DNA of 64,000 nucleotides. It comes from Pseudomicrostroma phylloplanum (taxonomy: Eukaryota > Basidiomycota > Exobasidiomycetes > Microstromatales). This document shows, in pieces, positions 22,974-31,466 of this stretch. How positions within the stretch are numbered: position 1 is the stretch's first letter; each line of letters opens with the position of its first letter. The stretch covers positions 884,853 to 948,852 of the forward strand of contig BCHS01000001.1 of assembly GCA_039545275.1 (NCBI GenBank). Reading direction: 5' to 3'. The notes beneath the pieces are model-generated. The model searched no databases, was not told the DNA's origin, and saw only the letters and a list, made by a program, of their open reading frames with translations. The position numbers and the translations under genes were made by a program.

Positions 22974-25952
22974 TCACCTTCTCGTCGATAAGTGTGAATG
23001 TCGGTGCGGCCAGGGCTGCCAGCCTGTGCTTTCTGAGCCAGCAGTTTCCAAACTACGACTCTTCCGAGATGTTCCATCTTCGGCCGTCGAATTGACGGAG
23101 AGAGGTCGGCCACAGAGTGGTGAAGCCGTTATCCAGAGGGAAGCCAGATTTGACGTGCGCTGCACTGGAGGCACGAGGTGGGTCGTTAAAGTCGCATGTG
23201 GCGACGATCCACTTGAGGACCACTCCGGTGGCTCGGCACTTCTCGAGCTGGCCCAGCAGTGCAAGGCGAACCCAAGCGGGGTACAGCGTACCAGCGCTGC
23301 GTTCCTTCCTCGCAAGATCGTTGAGTATGCCAGGGGGGTGGGGACCTTGCGATCGAGAGAGGGAGGGTGAGGCGCCTCGTCGCTGTCATCGCAGTCGTCG
23401 GCTTGCTCATCCGCTTGCTCGGTGTACCAGAGCACCATCCCGCCGTCCCACTCGGGTGGGCAGAACGGAAGAAGCTGGCCTGCCTGCAATGGCAAAGGCT
23501 GAACTCCCAGCTCCTCTGCGATCGCAAGTGCTACCTCGGCCAATGCTGCCAGGCGGGCTTCGTATATTGGTCCGCGCTCTTGGTAGATGGCCCCGTCTGC
23601 CATGCCTTCCTCCACAGCGAACTCTATGTCTTGCGCACCCAACCTCTCCGCCGCCTCCACAGCCTGATTGCGGTCCGCATCTCCTTGACGTCGCTGCCTT
23701 GCCGGCGCGTCGGCTGCCTGCGGAGATAATCTGACCTCTTGAGCAGCGACTGGAAGCGCAAAGCGATCAAGAAGCGCAGCACACTGTCGAGCAACAGAGG
23801 CGCCTATAGCTGCCCAACTTGTCCTTGCAAAGGCGGCGTACCGGTCCCCTTCTTGTGCCTTGGCTGCCTGAATCTGCTCCCTCATGGAGGCGGCGTAGTC
23901 GTATACCGGACCTCATCCTGTATTGCGGGCATTCGACTTCGACGAGGAACGCCTTGGGATTGATGCGCAGGTCTGTCTGCTTCGTCAACCGCCTGAGCAC
24001 GAAATCTTTAGCCCTCGGGTCCGGCCCGCGAAAAGCGGCGGGATCCGAAACGGCGGTGCCCAGGTCCATGAGTAGCTCGAGCAACAGACCGTCAGCGACG
24101 GTGTCACCGAGAGCGGGCCTGTACAGCAGATTTGCGAGCGTCGACTCTTCTAAGATGTCCGACTCCTTCGCTGAGAAGCTGCTACCTCGAGCTTGATTGC
24201 GTGCCCAGTCGGTGTGGCGAAGGCTGCTCGGGACGTGGCAGCCCATGTGGTTGTCCTCTCCGTACTCGAGCGTCCAGATCCGGTCTAGGCTGGCGCAAGC
24301 TGTTCGGAGACTACTGTGGCGTTCGAGGAGTCGTTCGAGCCTTGTCGTGAGAATTTGATGACCTGGGGGGAGACAGGACACCGTCATCCAGGCTGGGATC
24401 AGGTCCAGGGCGTGCGCAAAGCGATCGACGTCATCCGTGTCGCAGGCCAAGAAGAGCCCGTATCCGACGGCAATGTCACTTTCGTGCATTGACGACAAGT
24501 GGACGTCTACCTTTGGGACAAGCGCTCTATGCAGCTCTTCGGGCTGTACAAAGCGACTATCTGTCCTGTCCGGATGATACCTCTCGCTTCTTGCCCGCTT
24601 CGCCTTTTCGAGCCTTCGAGTGATGAGATGATCCAAGCACGCAGAGTGCGTGCCCATCTCAGAGCATAGTGTAGCTCTGGGCCAGGTGTGAGGCACGTGG
24701 ACGTTGAATCGCTCGAGGTCAATGCTGTAGGTGTTGAGCTTGTAGGCTAGAGTCATCCACGGAGGGATGAGCTTCAGAGGCCGTGTACAATCATTTGCAT
24801 CTCCTGGACTGCCAGCCAGGAAGATGGCATAGATGCTAGCGATATTGAGGTCACGGGCTGCTGACCATGAGACGTCGATCACTGGGACTGCTTCTTCGCT
24901 GAGCTCCGTGTATTGCACAAAGCGCTGGTCGGATCTGTCCGGGTTGTGAATCTCTGGTTTGCCTCGCGTCACTCTGTCCATGGTTTTATTGATGACATGG
25001 TCCACAAAGATGCTCTCTGTGGCCATGTCTTGACAGGCTACGGCTTGTGGACGGATATGTATCTCGCGTAGGCCGAACCGGTCGAGTGCGAAACTACGTT
25101 CCACGAAAGCCTGAAACACGTGTGTGCCTGCGTTCGCACAGATCTGCCCGATCTGCTGTCTGTGACAGAGTCCGCCTGGCATGCAGCAAGCCTTGGAGAC
25201 AGTCCTTTTAAGCAAGACGGCCGAGAGTCTTTCTGTTCCTTTGCGCGCCCGGCCATGTCTGTATTCTTCCAAGAACGTGGCAAATCTGACAGTCTCGAAC
25301 CAGATCTCCAAATGATCTCCTCTGAGTAGTCGGCCCACACCGGATCGCAGAGCATCTGATGGAGAATAGCAGCGTTGAAGCGCATTTTCGCCTCATCGAC
25401 ATAAGTCGAATGTCCGATCTTCCTTTTCTTGATCGCTAGATTCGTGCCCCAATGAGAGATCGTTTTCTCCGAATACCATCGCCCGTACGAGATTAGGCTG
25501 TTGAAGGCGCCGATGATGCTTTCGCGTACGGACAGGTTGCTCTGCGATGGCTCTGACGAGAGCGTGGGGATGTCCAATTATGGCGCCTGATGTTGCCGCA
25601 TTGCTGTAAGGCTTTATTGGACCCAGCCTCTGTGTGTCCGCAAGAGCCAATGGTTGACTCTGCACAGGGTGCAGCTGTAGATGTACCTTTTTGCTGACCC
25701 TGCGGATGTCCAAAGGAGAGCCGATCTCGAAGAGCGTCTGCATCGCAAGAAAGGATGTTACGGTCAGGTCAAGAACAGCGGCGGATGCAAAGAGTCCTTC
25801 ACTCCATTACTCACCGTGTCCATGACACTCCTCTCAGAGGATGAGATGGTGGCCAAGTAGAATGTCCACTCGTGCGCAGCTGAGGTGGCACACACAATGA
25901 CCGGTGTCGAACAGAGGACTCCTGGTAGCGATGAACGAAGGGCACCAAAGGT
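22974..25952 (-). pseudogene. Long unknown gene with tandem internal repeat, probably frameshifted
   Basis: Coding-like peptide runs continuously along the minus strand but changes frame. The 5' part splices well: 25952..25815, 25737..25687 and 25541 onward, giving EWTFYLATISSSERSVMDT, then TLFEIGSPLDIRRVSKK, then SNLSVRESIIGAFNSLISYG. At about 25340 the likely coding frame moves to the one running to 23767 without a usable intron, and near 23900 it moves again, into the frame starting SMREQIQAAKAQEGDRYAAF. Inside the middle frame, two copies of about 115 residues follow each other (about 25087-24745 and 24725-24375), sharing HNPDRSDQRFVQ / YHPDRTDSRFVQ and LKLIPPWMT / LDLIPAWMT. An earlier 5' exon before 25952 is possible. 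Family unknown. Disruption could be real decay or assembly indels. Confidence 0.45.
24375..25087 (-). repeat. Tandem duplication of about 115 codons inside the unknown gene
   Basis: Two adjacent protein repeats in one frame align over shared landmarks in the same order: a VDHVINKTMD / LDHLITRRLE helix, PDRSDQRFVQ / PDRTDSRFVQ, VPVIDVSWS / VPKVDVHLS, IAIFLAGSPGDAND-like / YGLFLACDTDDVDR, and IPPWMT / IPAWMT. Divergence is high, so the duplication is old. Confidence 0.65.
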
Positions 25953-27329
25953 CTGACGTCGAAGGTGGCTCTCTCCTGTAGTGACTCAGTGTGCCATCCC
26001 AGAGGTCCCAGGTGAGTGTGCTCTATGTCGTAGCAGTTTGACAGTGTCGAGCTCGATGAAGCTGTTGGTGATGGCGAAGCCCAATAGACAGGATCCCACG
26101 CCTCGGACTGTTGAGCGAGGGTGATGATGAGGTATGCTTGATGATGAGGTTAGGAGTACAAGGTGCCCGTCGTAGTGTCGCTGGCTGCTTCCTTACTCCC
26201 ATGTGTATCGAGTCTGAGTAGAGACAAGCCAGATGGAAAGTGATCAGTAGAGAGGTAACGGGTGCGAGTTGAAGGAGTCACACACTTACGTTGTAGCTTC
26301 TTGATGGTGGCTGAGAGCGAAGTCGGTGTACGGGAGGTAGAGAGCAGAGGTAGAGAGCAGAGTTAGAGAGCAGAGTTAGAGAGCAGAGTTAGAGAGCAGA
26401 GTTAGAGAGCAGAGGTAGGGAGTAGAAGGTGACTCTCGAGAGTGTTGGATGTGGAACGGCTTTGTGAGGAGGAAGGGGAGTGAAGGCAGACGTGGGAGGA
26501 GGTATTTGTACTCGAGCTCAGGGCGAAGCCATTGCGAGGCGAAAAAAGGAAGACGAGAGGGAAGCAAAGCGCATGCACCGCGCCGCAGTCTGATTGCTCA
26601 GGCACCGTTGTGCCTGAGGCAAGGAGGCACCATCATGCCATCGTTTAAACCTGACCTGACCAGGGAACTCCGTTGCCATGGCCCTGATGTGCTTACTCAT
26701 GGACATTGCTCGTGGGTCCGAGGCACAACTCCACAGAGGTGCGCAAGATATCGGAAGAGGAGCTTTGCCTTGCATATGTACCTTGCTCGGCCTGTATCCT
26801 CCCTCAAGATTGTTCGGAGGCGCTCGGACATTCAGATAGTCTCGCTGATCATGCCTGCTGGCTACACACGTGTGCTCTTAGACACTTGCGAGCCACTCTC
26901 TCCTCTGTCCAGCTCGAGACTACCGAGCGAGAAGGACAATGGAAGATGAGTGAAGTGACTGTCTCTGGTGAGTGGCGAGGAGCATGTACGTGGTCAAGAC
27001 TGATCGTGAGGTTACGGCCGAGATGCAAGGCACGCGGGAGTGCATGTGCCATGACGACGCCACGGCCCGTGCGTCATGCTCTGCCGAATCTGGGTTTACG
27101 AAGCGCCACACGAGGGATCCGGGCCGCAACTGATCGAAGAAGGTCTCGATGCGGCGAAGCGTGCGCCTTCATTGACTCGACTCATCGATATCAAATTGAT
27201 CGTTCGAGAGAGCACGACTGACAAGGCTGAGAGAGACGAGAAACGAGATGCAAGAGTTACAGTGCGATGCGGCCGGATACTGACAAAGTGATACATGGGT
27301 GCTACTCCGAGCGGACGAGTGGTAGACTT
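25953..27329. other. Long stretch with no confirmed gene
   Basis: The part nearest 25953-26160 may contain a further 5' exon of the frameshifted gene: a minus-strand frame there includes LGPLGWHTESLQERATFDV. From about 26430 to 27329 no coding frame with recognisable content was found on either strand. A GTAAGT near 26290 and a CTCAG at about 26214 on the minus strand could bound a leader intron. The tandem repeat at 26338-26419 lies inside. Confidence 0.4.
26338..26419. repeat. 13-bp tandem repeat
   Basis: About six head-to-tail copies of AGAGAGCAGAGTT, the outer copies with GG instead of TT. The array lies upstream of the frameshifted gene and is purine-rich on the plus strand. Confidence 0.9.
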
Positions 27330-29742
27330 CTAGATGGCGTTGCTAGCGCATGTGAACGGTGCGGACACAGATCCTTCGGCATAGTCGTCGAGGATGGCCC
27401 GGACAGTAGTATAGATTCCTGGTCCGGTGATGAAGGCCCCAACGACCACGAGGAAGCAGTTCAGTGCCGTCTCTGCCTTGCGAAGGAATGACTGGCCCTT
27501 CCAAAGCTGGCCCTTCTTGATCTCAAAGTAGGCAAACGCCCAGAAGATGAACCCGAACCAGCCGTCGAACAGGGCCGACATCAGGGAGATCAAAGTGCCA
27601 AAGAATGGGATGGCCTCGCCAATGATCCAGCCGAAGGTCCAAAGTCCGAATACGATTGCGATCCAGCCGATCCAGCCAACGGCAGTGTTGTTGGAATAGT
27701 GTTTGGTGCCGCCAAAGATACGAGCAAATACCATCTTGGCAGCCGTACTGGGAGGGGAGAGGGCAAGAGCAAGGACACGGGAAGGGCGGGGGTGAAGGCG
27801 AGGGTGAAAGCGAGAGCGAGAATTGCAGGTAGAGGTCAGCTGCCGTCTTGCTCTCCACTAGGTCTGCAGGCTTGCACTCTACTCACCTTGCGTAGATGAT
27901 TCCAATGATAATGGTGGTGGGCAGCACGAAAGAGAAGGCAATCTTCTTGTAGACGTCATCGAGTGAGGCTACGGCAGGCGAACCTGTGTATTGTCCTGCG
28001 TACCAGTACACCACAATCCCGGCGAGGGAGAACAAGACCGTTTCGGCAATCGTGACTGCATATAGTGCCTTGTGGAAATCTTCAGGGCGGGAGCATTCGC
28101 TGATGAAGGTAGGGTAGATAATCTGGCCAGTCCTGCGGGTAGAGCGGAGTTTCAACGCGTCTGGAGTCAGCAGCGCGTCCGCGATCGATAGCGCGTCCCT
28201 CAAGGACGGTACGCAACCCAATACCACTCTCGCTACTCATTTCCTTCGTAAATACTAACCATGTAAAGACTATAGAGAGCACTGCATTCCATCCTTCGAC
28301 GAAAGTCGTTCCAGGAGGCGCGAAAGCCGTGATCCTGACTGGCTCTCCTGGAGTGATGCCGGCAGGCTCGCGACCCTGAGCGCCAGAGAAAGCCATGGTC
28401 AGGATGATGGCAATGAACATGGTGACTTGGAGAAGAGCAACCGTGGAAGGAGAAGGAGGGAGGCAAGGAAATTGACAAACGCAGAAGCGTATTGACAAAG
28501 CGGCGGGNGGGNAAGTAAGTGGGCTCTCCCGAAGGGACTGCTCTGAGGCTGCGACGACGACGACGATGCATCGTCGCAGGACCTCTGCGTGATGATGTTG
28601 GGGAAGTCCAAGCCTCTTGTGCTAGGCAAGCAGATGTGGTCATAAAGGCGACGTGAATCTGTGCGCCATTGTTGACAAAGAGGTGGAGTCCCGAATAGCC
28701 CTCCCCTGCCTGTACTCCATGCCGCAGCCCTCTCTCACGTCCTCCACTCGTGCTCTAGTCCAAAAGCAGCTTGGCGTCATGCCCTACTCACCTGCAGAAA
28801 CCATGCCCATCACAGCAACATTCTCGAGCTTCCGTGGGATTGTGCCTAGTCCGCAGCAGATCATTACAACACACGATATTCCAACGGTGCAGACCGACCC
28901 AGGACTCGCAAGTGTGTTGATAATTTCAGCCCCTGTCAAGGTGTGAAGCCCCATTAAAAAGCCGTTGTTTAATATCTAAGGTATAAAAGAGGCATGAGTA
29001 CACCGTAACGCTTGCCACATCTCGCACAGACAATGCATCCCACTTACCAGAGCCAGAAAGGTAAGCTCATAGGCGATGCGGGAGCCACCAAAGAGCTGCT
29101 TGCCGATGTCTGCGATGTGCAGCAGGTGCGGGTACTTGAGGCAGTACTTGTGCAGCGTGAGAGAGGTGTAGAGGGTACTGACTCCGAGCAGCAGTACGGT
29201 CAAGATACCTCCCGCCATGCCGAGTGTTGCAAATGCTCCGGGAAAGGAGAGGATGGCAAGGCAGACGTACTCTCCAAATAGGAGTCCTGAGGCCTTCTGC
29301 CATGACATTGTCTGAGTTTTGGCGAAGGAAAAGACATTAGGTGTTAGCCATGAGCGATACCCTACTACCTCGTACGAGCGAGGCGCGTCTGCGGAAATCC
29401 GCTCCCGCCGTACCGCCTTGCACGCGCCACGCGCATTGATGGTCTCCGCCCGCAACTCACTCGATAGTTGATCTCTCCTGACTCTGCTCCCGAGTGGACA
29501 GAGTAGACGTCGGTCTTGTCCCGAGGTGGAGCATTGATATCTCGTGCAACGCTCTCGTCCTTCGCTGTCGGTGTCTTCTTCTTTTCGCCCTCGGCAGATC
29601 CGATAGGGGAAGCTACCTGTCCGCTGTTGGAGCTTGCCGAGTCAATGGCAGTGACATTCTCTTCGTCTCGCATCACATAGGAGCGAGGCTCCGCTACAGG
29701 GGAGCTCGCATCCTTTGGAGCCCTTCTGATCCCGAGAGGCAT
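27330..29742 (-). CDS. Amino acid transporter of the AAAP/AVT family (vacuolar type)
   Basis: Six predicted exons (29742..29461, 29311..29048, 28975..28792, 28425..28260, 28132..27887, 27747..27330) give 519 residues. A hydrophilic Ser/Glu-rich N-terminus of about 95 residues precedes some eleven hydrophobic segments. Typical family sequences are KASGLLFGEYVCLAILSFPG in the first membrane segment, ILNNGFLMGLHTLTGAEIIN, a GQIIYPTFISECSRPEDFHKA loop and WFGFIFWAFAYFEIKKGQ near the end. Fungal relatives move neutral amino acids across the vacuolar or plasma membrane by proton exchange; the substrate cannot be read here. Intron 4 (28426-28791) is 366 nt, far longer than its neighbours, and contains two undetermined bases. 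Confidence 0.9.
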
Positions 29743-30377
29743 GGCTGATGCGGGAGGTGCCTTGCGGACGCGCGCGCGTGATGTGAGTGGTAACTTGGTC
29801 TTGTGTCTAGACTACCTAGGTCATGTAGAGCTTATAGAGAAGCAACGAGGTAGCGGTGGAGGAGGTAATGGAGGGGTAGGAGGTGGAGAGAAGGGATCAA
29901 GAAGGCTCTCTCGCTCGAGGAGGGTTCACTTCCGCAAAGGTCAGCAGCATTCAGGGCCGATGATTCGACACTTGCTGCAGTGCACCCTTGTCCGCTGCTG
30001 CCCGCCTGTGCCTCCTGTCTTGCATCTCCGCCGATTGTCTGGGCCGGGGAGGTTGGGGGCGGTCGTTGGTGACCTTGGCGATTGGGCGAGGAGGATCAGG
30101 AACATGGACAGAGGAGCTCAAATCTCTGTGAGAGTTCCAGGCGCGGCACCCTCGCCGCCGCCGCCGGTCCGACGCCAGAGGAAAATCTTCGGCCCATTTC
30201 CCCGATTTCGCCTTGCGGTGATGTCAGAGGGCGACGGCAGAGGACGCAGGGCGGCCACGCGACGCAACGTCAAGACGCCGATGCCCGCACGGCTCAGCTC
30301 GAATGATGCCTTGCGCTTAGGCGCACCGTAGGATACCAAGAGGCTAGATACTACGACGCAGCCGCACGCTCACAGGG
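29743..30377. promoter_or_regulatory. Divergent intergenic region, transporter and macrodomain genes
   Basis: 635 nt between divergent starts. The open frame at 29741-30331 is GC-driven, with Arg/Gly-rich content and no motif. Promoters and leaders of both genes are expected here; no factor site is claimed. Confidence 0.4.
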
Positions 30378-31340
30378 ATGTCCAAAGTATCGCTGAGCTC
30401 GATCCCAACTGCTGCTGCGCTGTACCAGGCTGGCAAGCTGAAGCCGGCAGCGGGCAAGGCGCAGCAGGCATTCGCAGACCTTGCAGGTCGCATCGGCTTG
30501 TGGCAGGGGTGAGTATGATGAGCAGGGGTGGGTGTGGGCTGAACAGGCGACATATAAGGCTGACGACCGTCTTACCACTACTACCATCACTACCACTACC
30601 ACCAATGCTACCATCACTACTACTACCACCACCGCTACCACCACTGCTACCACCACTGCTACCACCACTACTTCTATCACATCTTCACTGATACTGTTCC
30701 GACTGCCGCTGCTACTGCTGCTCTGCCTACGCCTGCCCTCAGCGACATCACGAAGCGTGAGTAGCACTGCTCCTGGGCAAGATCTCGTCAATCGCTCGGT
30801 ACTGATGTCCTAGTCTCCGCCCTCTTTGCCTGCCCTCCAGTTGAGGTCGATGCAGTAGTCAATGCAGCTAACAAGTCGCTCCTAGGCGGAGGAGGAGTAG
30901 ACGGCGCGATCCACCGAGCCGCAGGGAAGGACCTCCTAGCCGAGTGCCGCACCCTCAACGGCTGCGAGACGGGCGAGGCCAAGCTCACACGCGGCTATAA
31001 CCTCCCTTCGCCCTATATCATCCACACCGTCGGCCCCGTCTATGCCAAGACGAAAGTCGAGGCCAGCCGGGAGAAGCTCGCGGGTGCATACCGCAATAGC
31101 CTGTTGCGCGCTGCGGAAAAGGGAGGAGAGATCAAGACGGTCGCATTCCCCAGCATCTCGACTGGCGTCTATGGCTACCCCATCGAGGACGCTACGAGGG
31201 TGGCTCTGGAGACTGTTGGACAGTTCTTACAGTCAGAAGATGGAAAGGCACTGGAGAGGGTGGTGTTCTGCACGTACAGCAAGGCAGATTATGAAGTGTA
31301 CGAGAGGAACGTGCCCGACTTTTTCCCACCGTCTTCGTGA
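30378..31340 (+). CDS. Macrodomain protein, probable ADP-ribosyl / O-acetyl-ADP-ribose hydrolase
   Basis: Predicted exons 30378..30508, 30743..30756 and 30814..31340 give 223 residues. The middle exon is only 14 nt and supplies the conserved GDIT: exons join as GLWQG-DITK-LSALFAC. The macrodomain core then reads [24 protein letters not shown], and later the [14 protein letters not shown] loop that closes over the ligand. This ALC1/MacroD-like arrangement, with both N-A-A-N and the S-T-G-x-Y-G loop intact, points to hydrolysis of O-acetyl-ADP-ribose or mono-ADP-ribosyl esters. Intron 1 carries a CTA/CCA triplet-rich tract. The gene converges on RSM22, 126 nt away. Confidence 0.9.
30571..30674. 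repeat. Imperfect ACC/ACT triplet repeat in an intron
   Basis: About 100 nt of ACTACC-, ACCACC- and GCTACC-type triplets lie wholly within intron 1 of the macrodomain gene. The same tract read in the other direction gives meaningless Val-rich frames. Confidence 0.8.
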
Positions 31341-31466
31341 AATAAAAAAGGACCGGCGCTCAAGGCGGGAGAAATCTACAGAGTTGTGGTGGTGGTGCGA
31401 AATGGTATTGATACAGATGATGGTGCTCCACACCGGCCTTTCCCTCCGCAATCCTCTGCCGCTCGC

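Noticed and set aside
22974..25952. Transposon-encoded protein
   Set aside because: No reverse transcriptase, integrase or transposase motif, no terminal repeats and no target-site duplication were seen; the 5' part has ordinary spliceosomal introns.
26338..26419. Possible CRISPR-like array
   Set aside because: Units are directly adjacent with no spacers, and the host is eukaryotic; it is an ordinary minisatellite.
29741..30331. 197-codon plus-strand frame in the divergent region
   Set aside because: Arg/Gly-rich composition, no motif, overlaps the start of the transporter on the other strand, and shows no splice or family support.
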